Below are positions 17,075 to 23,960 of a stretch of DNA of 64,000 bases, in pieces; position 1 is the stretch's first letter, and each line of letters opens with the position of its first letter. Position numbers and translations under genes: made by a program. The stretch covers positions 186,001 to 250,000 of the forward strand of contig CATOTJ020000001.1 of NCBI GenBank assembly GCA_951813525.2, in the 5' to 3' direction. Source of the DNA: Thermohalobaculum sp951813525 (GTDB lineage Bacteria > Pseudomonadota > Alphaproteobacteria > Rhodobacterales > Rhodobacteraceae). Under the pieces are notes generated by a model, which was not told the DNA's origin, ran no database searches, and saw only the letters and a program-made list of their open reading frames with translations.

Positions 17075-17103
17075 AAGGCCCGCCGCCGGTGGGCCTTATT
17101 TTT
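17075..17103 (+). terminator. rho-independent terminator
   Basis: Stem AAGGCCC (17075-17081) / GGGCCTT (17091-17097), which can extend inward with a G-U pair, followed by ATTTTT. It lies about 55 bp past the stop of the secreted protein gene. Confidence 0.75.
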
Positions 17104-17126
17104 GTGGGCCTTATTTTTGTGGGCCT
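17089..17126. repeat. 15-bp tandem repeat derived from the terminator
   Basis: The unit GTGGGCCTTATTTTT occurs at 17089-17103 and 17104-17118, with a partial third copy (GTGGGCCT) at 17119-17126. The last copy runs into the stop codon of the convergent dienelactone hydrolase gene. The 3' arm and T-tract of the terminator are thus duplicated. Confidence 0.85.
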
Positions 17127-17787
17127 ATGGCGCCAGATGGGTCCGCAGGAACGGCAAGGTCCGCGACAATGCCAATTCGTGGCTGGCCTGATCGAACGAT
17201 CCCCGCTCATCGCAACTGAAGCCGTGCCCGGCGGGATAGATGTGGACCGGTACATCCGGCTGGGCCGCCTGCACGGTTTGCACATCGGTCATCGGTATGC
17301 CGTGATCGTTTTCGCCGAAATGCAGCATCACCGGGCAGCGCGGCGTCGCATTGGCGGTTTTGACGATCTCTCCGCCATAGTACCCGACCGATGCGGCCAT
17401 CACGTCCATCTGTGTGGCAGCTGCCCACGCCAGCGAGCCGCCCCAACAATACCCGACGCATCCGACATTTCGGCCCCCGGCAGCCAGCAGATCGGCCGTC
17501 GCGGCAATATCCAATAATGCGTCTTCACTGGTCACCTGTCCGCGCAAGTCGCGCCCGCGCGCGATGTCATCGCTTTCATAACCCAGCTCAAGGCCCGGCC
17601 CGATCCGGTCGAAGAGAGCGGGTGCGATCCCTGTAAAGCCCTGTTCGGCGAACCGATCGACGGTATTGCGGATATGAGCGTTCACACCGAATATCTCTTG
17701 AATGACGACCAGACCCGGGCCTTCGCCCGCCTGCCAGGCGGTAAACTCGTGGCCGTCTTTGGCCGTGATGACTATTTTCTGGCCCAT
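17125..17787 (-). CDS. dienelactone hydrolase family protein
   Basis: A 220-residue alpha/beta hydrolase with the Cys-Asp-His triad of dienelactone hydrolase: the nucleophile in GCVGYCWGGSLAW, the acid in HFGENDHGIP, and the histidine in YPAGHGFSCDERGSFD. It would hydrolyse cyclic enol esters or related small esters in the cytoplasm. A GGAGAG ribosome site is intact, but the IS1595 transposon begins only 20 bp upstream of the ATG. The native promoter has therefore been moved away, and expression may depend on read-through from the transposon operon. Confidence 0.88.
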   Translation of the reverse strand: MGQKIVITAKDGHEFTAWQAGEGPGLVVIQEIFGVNAHIRNTVDRFAEQGFTGIAPALFDRIGPGLELGYESDDIARGRDLRGQVTSEDALLDIAATADLLAAGGRNVGCVGYCWGGSLAWAAATQMDVMAASVGYYGGEIVKTANATPRCPVMLHFGENDHGIPMTDVQTVQAAQPDVPVHIYPAGHGFSCDERGSFDQASHELALSRTLPFLRTHLAP

Positions 17788-17799
17788 CGATCTCTCCGG

Positions 17800-17807
17800 T
17801 TACGTTG
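17800..17807. repeat. 8-bp target-site duplication, left copy
   Basis: TTACGTTG, identical to 20386-20393. It directly abuts the left inverted repeat of the IS1595-family transposon. Eight-base duplications are typical of this family. Confidence 0.95.
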
Positions 17808-17830
17808 GGGAATTATATACGATAGTGCCC
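17808..17830 (+). repeat. IS1595 left inverted repeat
   Basis: 23 bp, GGGA followed by ATTATATACGATAGTGCCC. It matches the right end except at base 4. Confidence 0.93.
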
Positions 17831-17837
17831 AGATCTC

Positions 17838-18008
17838 TCAAGTTTCTTCGTCTTCAGGTTCTTGTCGGGTTGCACCGCCTTTCATGACTGCCTTTATCAA
17901 CCTCTCCGGTTTTACCGGTACACTTATGTCCTTGTTCATATCGGCTTTTGTTGGCTGGTAACTCCGGTCCATGACCTTGTTATAGTAGTCAGACTTCTGT
18001 TTGGTCAT
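17838..18008 (-). CDS. small hypothetical protein (56 aa), last gene of the R-M transposon
   Basis: A 56-residue polar protein (MTKQKSDYYNKVMDRSYQ at the start, a PVKPERLIKAVMKGG block, and an acidic end EPEDEET). The ATG at 18008 has a GGAGA ribosome site and overlaps the last 20 bp of the endonuclease gene in another frame, so it looks translationally coupled. The frame stays open up to 18158, but that part is inside the endonuclease gene. No helix-turn-helix is visible, so I would not call it a C (controller) protein. A role with the endonuclease or in transposon maintenance is only suggested by position. Confidence 0.55.
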   Translation of the reverse strand: MTKQKSDYYNKVMDRSYQPTKADMNKDISVPVKPERLIKAVMKGGATRQEPEDEET

Positions 18009-18687
18009 CGCTTTCTCCAATGCATTCCTGCGTGATCCCGATTGCCAAGACGGGACAACCGCCATTGCGTCCTGCGTCCAATCTGTAAAGCAATTTGCCC
18101 ATCCATGTTGTTGATGCTCCAAACTTCTTATACACGTATTCGCTGCCTTGGGTTCCATCCTTGTTCAAAACCTTCCCAAGACTCCGAAAGAACTCATTGT
18201 CCAGCGAGGAACCGCGTGTCAGTATAACACCAACGTCGATTGCGCCAGCATCATAGAAGGCTGAAAACGCATACAGGTCTCTATCATAAGTCTGGTCTTT
18301 GCTATTCCACTCGAAGTCAAGTGCGACTTTCCCGGAAACAAAATCAATCCTGTGACCATCTAGAAAACCTTTTTTGACGTATTTGTGAAGAATATTTCCA
18401 ATTTGCTTCGCATGTTCCAACCGGACCAGAAGATCAGCGGAAATGCGGGTTTCTATCCAGTCGGGCAACGGGAATAGCGTATCCACATATTGGGCGATTG
18501 GCCCCTTGCTGCCGCCCGGTCTCCTTATCATCTCCGTTGTGATCTCAAACGTTTCCAAAGCATCTGTCACATGTGAGAACTGATCAGGAAAACTGTTGGC
18601 CAGAATGGACGCTGCGTTCCTATAACTGTGAATTTCAAACTTCTGCCTGACGTTTTTCGAGAACAAATGTCTCTCGCCTTCTGACAT
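17989..18687 (-). CDS. BglII/BstYI-family type II restriction endonuclease
   Basis: A 232-residue protein resembling the BglII/BstYI endonucleases. The diagnostic stretch is DFVSGKVALDFEWNSKDQ followed by TYDRDL and IDVGVILTR. BglII uses Asp84, Glu93 and Gln95; the same spacing (D-x8-x-x-x) here gives Asp115, Asp124 and Glu126, so the acidic site is kept with conservative changes. Enzymes of this family cut AGATCT or RGATCY; the actual site of this one cannot be read from the sequence. It starts 2 bp after the methyltransferase stop, as expected of an R-M pair. Confidence 0.75.
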   Translation of the reverse strand: MSEGERHLFSKNVRQKFEIHSYRNAASILANSFPDQFSHVTDALETFEITTEMIRRPGGSKGPIAQYVDTLFPLPDWIETRISADLLVRLEHAKQIGNILHKYVKKGFLDGHRIDFVSGKVALDFEWNSKDQTYDRDLYAFSAFYDAGAIDVGVILTRGSSLDNEFFRSLGKVLNKDGTQGSEYVYKKFGASTTWMGKLLYRLDAGRNGGCPVLAIGITQECIGESDDQTEV

Positions 18688-18689
18688 GC

Positions 18690-19325
18690 CTATTCCGCCG
18701 CAACTGACGAATTGTATTTATACGTGTCCCATGTCGGCTTATAGTCATCGCCCGCCTGGTTGCCCCAGACCGTCCAGTTTTCACGGCACCCGCGCCCGAA
18801 CAATTCCAGGTATGGTCCCCAGCTGCAACTTTCGATGATATCATACTGTTCATCCGGTTTACGGGAATGCTCCCGCTTGCGCGTCCCGAACAGATTGATC
18901 TGTCGCCGCCCGGGTTGAAGTGTGCGCGCGTTTTTTCCACGTATCCCGAACAACAGGACTTCGGTGACGTTTCGGAAGTAAAACCCAACACCCCGCCCAT
19001 CAGAGCCACCATCCTTGCGGACCTTGTGCCAGATGATGTTTGACTTGTAAGCAAAGCCCCACTTGGTCATGACCTGTAATCCCTCAGGGAGCAAAGCATT
19101 TGGAACCCAAAGGTAACAATGCGCCCGATCTTCGACAAAATCTGAAACGGGAAGAGTGCATATGTCTTCAAGCGTCATTGTCGGATATCTGGCAAGACGT
19201 TTATGTTCAGGGGCCATTTTTCCTGTCCGGTTGGCAAAGCGCCAAGGTGGATCGGCCATGATTGTTGAAAACTTTTCAGACCCGAGAAATTGAGAAAGAT
19301 CATTCGCGACGCTTGAATCACTCAT
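18690..19325 (-). CDS. MT-A70 family DNA adenine N6-methyltransferase
   Basis: A 211-residue MT-A70-type methyltransferase. The catalytic motif DPPW is at residues 25-28 (TIMADPPWRFANRTGK), and the SAM-binding FGRGCRENWTVWGNQ lies near the C-terminus in the permuted order of this class. It would protect host DNA by adenine methylation at the site cut by the adjacent endonuclease. Its ATG overlaps the transposase stop by 4 bp, so its expression is tied to transposase transcription. AT-rich codon use differs from the chromosome. Confidence 0.85.
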   Translation of the reverse strand: MSDSSVANDLSQFLGSEKFSTIMADPPWRFANRTGKMAPEHKRLARYPTMTLEDICTLPVSDFVEDRAHCYLWVPNALLPEGLQVMTKWGFAYKSNIIWHKVRKDGGSDGRGVGFYFRNVTEVLLFGIRGKNARTLQPGRRQINLFGTRKREHSRKPDEQYDIIESCSWGPYLELFGRGCRENWTVWGNQAGDDYKPTWDTYKYNSSVAAE

Positions 19326-20299
19326 GACCGCGCTCCGCTTGCCAAACCGTTGTCTGCAATCAAATCAACGTAGCGAAGGCGCTTGCCCTCCATGCCAGTA
19401 ACCACGCCTGACATTTGGTCGATGGTGTTTTGCGGACGGACATTGTGACGGCCTGAGAACTCATTCACATAACGGTTCAGGTGCTTGGGGCTCATTTTGT
19501 GGAACGTGCCCTTGTGAGCGCGTTTGAGCGGTGCCCAGAAGCTTTCCAGACCGTTGATGTGAGCTTGTTCCCGAACATACTCACCAACGGAATGGCGAAC
19601 TGCCTCGTGCGTCCTGTTGATCCCCTTATAAGCGCTGGCATCATCTGTGTAGACGGCCGCGCACTCGGTGGTGTGGTCAATGACAAAGCCTTGCAGCGTC
19701 TTCGACGTGGTGTCCCGTACGACCTTGGCAATAACCTGATTGGTTTCCCGATCCTTCACGCCAGCGACGATGGCTTTGCCAACGCCGCCGCGCCCGGCAT
19801 TCAACTTCTTGCCCTTGTGCTTATTCTTTTCGAGTCCGCCGATGTAGGTTTCGTCGGCTTCCACCGGGCCACCAAAGGGCAGTGCAACACCATCATCCTC
19901 AAGCGCTTTGCGCACCCGGTGCGCCAAATGCCAAGCGGCTTTCTGGGTAATCTCCAGATCGCGATGCAACTTCATAGACGAAACACCCTTGAGGCTGGTG
20001 GTCATGAGGTAAATCGCAATTGCCCAGACCTGATAACCGAGATTGGACGCTTCCATGCACGTCCCAGTGCGAACTGAAAATCGCTTGCGGCATTCCTTCT
20101 CACGGCAACGGTAGGGCATGGTCTTGTGTGCCGCCCCGGACAGCACGCTGGTCGATCCGCAATGTGGACAGTGAGGACCATCGGCCCAGCGTTCCTCGGT
20201 AAACCACTTCTCGGCGGCTTCGTCGGTGGGGAATATCTTGAACAGCTTTACGAGGCTGATACCTTCACGATAGTGCTTACCGGGTGCTTTCTGTGCCAT
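19322..20299 (-). CDS. IS1595-family transposase
   Basis: A 325-residue transposase with the IS1595/ISXO2-like plan: an N-terminal zinc ribbon (CPHCGSTSVL and YRCREKECRKRFSV), then the catalytic core with VEADETYIGG (first Asp), AVYTDDASAYKG (second Asp) and HINGLESFWAPLKRAHKG (final motif). It inserts the element with an 8-bp duplication. The ATG at 20299 has a GGGAGA ribosome site. It is first in the transposon operon and is intact. Confidence 0.94.
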   Translation of the reverse strand: MAQKAPGKHYREGISLVKLFKIFPTDEAAEKWFTEERWADGPHCPHCGSTSVLSGAAHKTMPYRCREKECRKRFSVRTGTCMEASNLGYQVWAIAIYLMTTSLKGVSSMKLHRDLEITQKAAWHLAHRVRKALEDDGVALPFGGPVEADETYIGGLEKNKHKGKKLNAGRGGVGKAIVAGVKDRETNQVIAKVVRDTTSKTLQGFVIDHTTECAAVYTDDASAYKGINRTHEAVRHSVGEYVREQAHINGLESFWAPLKRAHKGTFHKMSPKHLNRYVNEFSGRHNVRPQNTIDQMSGVVTGMEGKRLRYVDLIADNGLASGARS

Positions 20300-20316
20300 G
20301 TGTATCTCCCTTGATC

Positions 20317-20354
20317 TTGGGCACTATTGAATCACCTATGGTCTAGGGCGTCAA
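20317..20354 (-). promoter_or_regulatory. transposon operon promoter with internal copy of the end motif
   Basis: Minus strand: TTGACG (20354-20349), a 17-bp spacer, and TTCAAT (20331-20326). The 11-bp motif TTGGGCACTAT of the right terminal repeat region (20361-20371) recurs in the same orientation at 20317-20327, overlapping the end of the -10 box and the expected start point. If the transposase binds this motif it would repress its own operon. Confidence 0.55.
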
Positions 20355-20362
20355 GCCCTTTT

Positions 20363-20385
20363 GGGCACTATCGTATATAATCCCC
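20363..20385 (-). repeat. IS1595 right inverted repeat
   Basis: 23 bp; read on the minus strand it is GGGG followed by ATTATATACGATAGTGCCC. It differs from the left end only at base 4. Confidence 0.93.
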
Positions 20386-20393
20386 TTACGTTG
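20386..20393. repeat. 8-bp target-site duplication, right copy
   Basis: TTACGTTG, identical to 17800-17807. Confidence 0.95.
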
Positions 20394-20530
20394 CTGCGCG
20401 ACTGTAGCTGACCGGCGCGCGACGGGCCATCGGCACCTTAATGACGCCGCAGCATCATTCCCCCCGTTGACAGGCCCCTGCCGCGCGGCACATGTGGTGT
20501 TGCAGCGCAGCGAACCAGAACGGGCGGGCC

Positions 20531-23500
20531 ATGAGCATTAATGCCGCGATCAAGCATGTGACCAAGTACCGGTACGACCGGCGCATCACGATGGGGCCCC
20601 AGGTGATCCGCCTGCGTCCGGCACCGCATTCGCGCACGCGTATTCTATCATATTCCCAGACGGTCGAACCGGAAGGCCATTTCCTGAATTGGCAGCAGGA
20701 CCCGTTCAGCAATTATCTGGCCCGCGTGGTGTTTCCGGAAAAAACCGACCATTTCTCGGTCACGGTCGATCTGGTCGCCGATATGGCATCGATCAACCCG
20801 TTCGATTTCTTTCTGGAGGAGAGCGCCCAGGAGTTTCCGTTTTCCTATGACGCGGTGCTGAAGGCCGAACTGGCACCCTATCTGGAATCCGGGGATCAGG
20901 GCGAGCTGTTCGACGAGTTTATGGGCGCGGTCGATTTGACCAAGCGCAGCACGAACGATTTTCTGGTCGAGGTGAACCAGCTGGTTCAAGACGCCGTCGC
21001 CTACACGGTCCGAATGGAGCCCGGCGTTCAAGCGCCGGAGGAGACGCTGGAGCTGGGGTCTGGATCGTGCCGGGATTCGGGCTGGCTGCTGGTGCATGTA
21101 TTGCGCCGGCTGGGTTTGGCGGCACGCTTTGTCTCGGGCTATCTGATCCAGTTGACACCGGATGTGAAGTCGGTCGATGGGCCGAGCGGGCCGGATGCCG
21201 ATTTCACCGATCTTCATGCCTGGTGCGAGGTTTATGCGCCCGGGGCCGGTTGGATCGGGCTGGACCCGACATCGGGGTTGTTCGCGGGCGAGGGCCATAT
21301 TCCCCTGGCGGCGACCCCGGCGCCGGGATCTGCGGCCCCGATCAATGGTGCGCTGGAGAAATGCGAGGTCGAGTTCGAGCATGAGATGGAGGTCAGCCGG
21401 GTGCGCGAGGAGCCGCGCGTAACCCAGCCCTTTACCGACCACCATTGGAACAGGATCGACCGGGCAGGCGAAGAGATCGACAAGCGGCTCGTCAAAAGCG
21501 ATGTCCGCCTGACAATGGGCGGCGAGCCGACTTTCGTCGCCGCGGACGACCGCGATGCAGACGAGTGGAACACTGCAGCCGTCGGCCCGACCAAGCGGGA
21601 CTATGCAGACAAGCTGATCCGCCGCCTGCGCACCCGATTTGCACCGGGCGGCGTGCTGCATTTCGGCCAGGGAAAGTGGTATCCGGGCGAGCAGTTGCCG
21701 CGCTGGGCCTTTGGGCTTTACTGGCGCCGCGACGGAGAGGCGATCTGGCAAAACCCCGAGCTGATCGCAGCCGAGGAGACGACGGGCGCAGACCACGAAG
21801 ACGCCGAAATCTTTGCCGGTCATCTGGCCGAGGCGTTCGGGTTGGATGCCGCATTGGCGACAACTGCCTATGAAGATCCGGCGACTTATCTTCTGGCCGA
21901 GCACAAGCTGCCGGACAATCTGGACCCGCAAAGCAACAAGCTGGACGACCCGCTGGAGCGGCGCCAATTGGCGACGGTGTTCGAGCGCGGTCTGAGCAAG
22001 CCCGCCTGTATGGTGCTGCCGATCCAGGCAGCCATGGCCGAGGCCGCGAAAGGCGGCAGCCCAAGACGGTACAAATGGGTTTCCGAGCGCTGGCAGACCC
22101 GGCGTGGAAATCTGTTTCTGGCGCCCGGCGATTCGGCAGCGGGATACCGCCTGCCGCTTAGTTCGTTGCCGCATCTGGACGAAGCCGACTATCCGTTCAT
22201 CATCCAGCGCGACCCGTTCGCCGGCAGGCGGCCCTTGCCGCGCCGCGAGACGAAGATGCAGCGCAGGCCTGTTGCCGAAGACGGCGAGATTGTTATCGTC
22301 AATGTCGATACCGGCCAGCCGCGGCCACATCCCTGGAATGAACCGATCCCGCAAGGTTGGTTGTGGGCGCCCGAGCCGACGGCGCCGACAGCCGTCGATC
22401 CGGCGCTTGCGATCTACACCGAAGCCGTACGCACCGCCGTCACGATCGAACCGCGCGACGGCAAGCTTTGCGTTTTCCTGCCGCCGGTACCGGACGCCGA
22501 GGCGTGGTGCGATCTGGTCGACGCGGTCGAGGAGGTTGCAGAGGATCTGGGCCAGCCCGTCCATTTGGACGGATACACCCCGCCCTGGGACGACCGGTTC
22601 AACACGATCAAGATTACCCCCGATCCCGGTGTTCTGGAGGTCAATGTCCAACCCGCCGCGACTTGGCGCGAGCAGGTCGCGATCACCGAAGCGCTTTATG
22701 ACGACGCGCGCCATTGCGGTCTGGATACGGTCAAGTTTCTGCACGACGGGCGCCAGGTCGGGTCCGGCGGCGGAAACCATATCGTCGTCGGCGCCGCCAG
22801 CCCGACTGACAGCCCGTTTCTGCGGCGGCCCGATCTGCTGGCATCGCTGGTGCGGTATTGGCAGAACCACCCGTCGCTGTCCTATCTGTTTTCGGGCATC
22901 TTCATCGGCCCGACCAGCCAGGCCCCACGAATTGACGAGGCACGCCAGGAAGTCCTCTACGAGTTGGAAATCGCGCTGGACCAGGCCGCCAAGGCCGGTT
23001 CAAACCCGTCGCCCTGGATCGTCGACCGGATTTTCCGCGACCTGATGACGGACCTGACCGGCAACACCCACAGGGCCGAGATCTGTATCGACAAGCTATA
23101 CGAGCCGCACAGCCCGACCGGGCGCCTGGGCCTGGTCGAGTTTCGGGCGTTCGAGATGCCGCCGCATCCGCGCATGGCATTGGCACAATCGCTGGTGCTG
23201 CGCGCGCTGATTGCCAGGTTCTGGGACGAACCCTACGAGCGCCCGCTGATCCGACACGGCACGGCCCTGCACGACCGTTGGATGTTGCCTCAATTTGTCT
23301 GGGCAGATTTCGTCGATGTTCTTAAGGAAACAGGGGATGCCTTGGGGATCGAGTTGGATCCCGAATGGTTCAAGGCGCAATTCGAGTTCCGCTTTCCCCT
23401 GCTGGGCGATGTCGATTATCGCGGTCTGCGGCTGGAACTGCGGGCAGCTATCGAACCCTGGCATGTTCTGGGCGAAACCGGCGCCATCGGCGGCACGGCG

Positions 23501-23935
23501 CGGTTCGTCGATAGCTCGTTAGAGCGGGTGCAGGTGCGCCTTGCAGGTGCGCTGGACGATCGGTTCAGCGTTGTCTGCAACGGCACAACCGTGCCGTTGG
23601 CCCGGACCGCGCAGGCGGACGAACAGATTGCAGGTATACGGTTCCGGGCCTGGCAACCGCCGCTTTGCCTGCATCCGACCATCGGCGTTCACGCGCCCCT
23701 AACCATAGACTTGTATGACAACTGGTCTGACCGGGCGGTTGGCGGCTGTACCTATTGGGTCGCCCATCCGGGCGGGCGCAGTTCCGAGACGCAGCCCGTC
23801 AATGATCTGGAGGCCGAGGGCAGGCGTCTGGCGCGCTTTGTCCCCCATGGTCACACACCGGGCGCCTATGTGCCCGCCAGCCCTGCGGTCAGCCCTGAAT
23901 TTCCGCTGACGCTTGATTTGCGGCGTCAGGGCTGA
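20531..23935 (+). CDS. large transglutaminase-like protein (DUF2126 type)
   Basis: A 1134-residue protein. Residues 1-280 are a bacterial transglutaminase-like protease module with the triad visible as LGSGSCRDSGWLL (Cys180), DLHAWCEVY (His229) and GLDPTSG (Asp245). The rest is the long DUF2126 part, with GEPTFVAADDRDADEW, WYPGEQLPRWAFGLYWR and GGGNHIVVGAASP. No signal peptide is seen, so it acts in the cytoplasm. It is first of three genes with an ATP-grasp/alpha-E protein and a second transglutaminase; such sets are thought to make or cut an isopeptide-linked product, but the product is unknown. The ATG at 20531 is preferred over that at 20492 because the protein then starts at the domain. 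Confidence 0.88.
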   Translation: MSINAAIKHVTKYRYDRRITMGPQVIRLRPAPHSRTRILSYSQTVEPEGHFLNWQQDPFSNYLARVVFPEKTDHFSVTVDLVADMASINPFDFFLEESAQEFPFSYDAVLKAELAPYLESGDQGELFDEFMGAVDLTKRSTNDFLVEVNQLVQDAVAYTVRMEPGVQAPEETLELGSGSCRDSGWLLVHVLRRLGLAARFVSGYLIQLTPDVKSVDGPSGPDADFTDLHAWCEVYAPGAGWIGLDPTSGLFAGEGHIPLAATPAPGSAAPINGALEKCEVEFEHEMEVSRVREEPRVTQPFTDHHWNRIDRAGEEIDKRLVKSDVRLTMGGEPTFVAADDRDADEWNTAAVGPTKRDYADKLIRRLRTRFAPGGVLHFGQGKWYPGEQLPRWAFGLYWRRDGEAIWQNPELIAAEETTGADHEDAEIFAGHLAEAFGLDAALATTAYEDPATYLLAEHKLPDNLDPQSNKLDDPLERRQLATVFERGLSKPACMVLPIQAAMAEAAKGGSPRRYKWVSERWQTRRGNLFLAPGDSAAGYRLPLSSLPHLDEADYPFIIQRDPFAGRRPLPRRETKMQRRPVAEDGEIVIVNVDTGQPRPHPWNEPIPQGWLWAPEPTAPTAVDPALAIYTEAVRTAVTIEPRDGKLCVFLPPVPDAEAWCDLVDAVEEVAEDLGQPVHLDGYTPPWDDRFNTIKITPDPGVLEVNVQPAATWREQVAITEALYDDARHCGLDTVKFLHDGRQVGSGGGNHIVVGAASPTDSPFLRRPDLLASLVRYWQNHPSLSYLFSGIFIGPTSQAPRIDEARQEVLYELEIALDQAAKAGSNPSPWIVDRIFRDLMTDLTGNTHRAEICIDKLYEPHSPTGRLGLVEFRAFEMPPHPRMALAQSLVLRALIARFWDEPYERPLIRHGTALHDRWMLPQFVWADFVDVLKETGDALGIELDPEWFKAQFEFRFPLLGDVDYRGLRLELRAAIEPWHVLGETGAIGGTARFVDSSLERVQVRLAGALDDRFSVVCNGTTVPLARTAQADEQIAGIRFRAWQPPLCLHPTIGVHAPLTIDLYDNWSDRAVGGCTYWVAHPGGRSSETQPVNDLEAEGRRLARFVPHGHTPGAYVPASPAVSPEFPLTLDLRRQG

Positions 23936-23960
23936 ACGGGGACCGGATTACGGCGCGGGA

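Larger units (their letters stand above)
17808..20385 (-). mobile_element. IS1595-family transposon carrying a restriction-modification system
   Basis: A 2578-bp element bounded by 23-bp inverted repeats with one mismatch and an 8-bp duplication (TTACGTTG). It encodes, all on the minus strand and in this order, an IS1595-type transposase, an MT-A70 adenine methyltransferase, a BglII/BstYI-like endonuclease and a 56-codon ORF. The genes overlap or nearly abut, forming one operon driven from just inside the right end. The passenger genes are visibly more AT-rich than the surrounding chromosome. Complete ends and genes point to a recent, possibly still mobile insertion. Confidence 0.93.

Noticed and set aside
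17831..17836. AGATCT (BglII site) directly inside the left end of the R-M transposon, suggestive of self-targeting or regulation.
   Set aside because: AGATCT is frequent elsewhere in the window (for example near 4839, 12415, 14601, 37398, 54292, 55906, 62070 and 63675), so its presence here is not informative. The true recognition site of the enzyme is also unknown.
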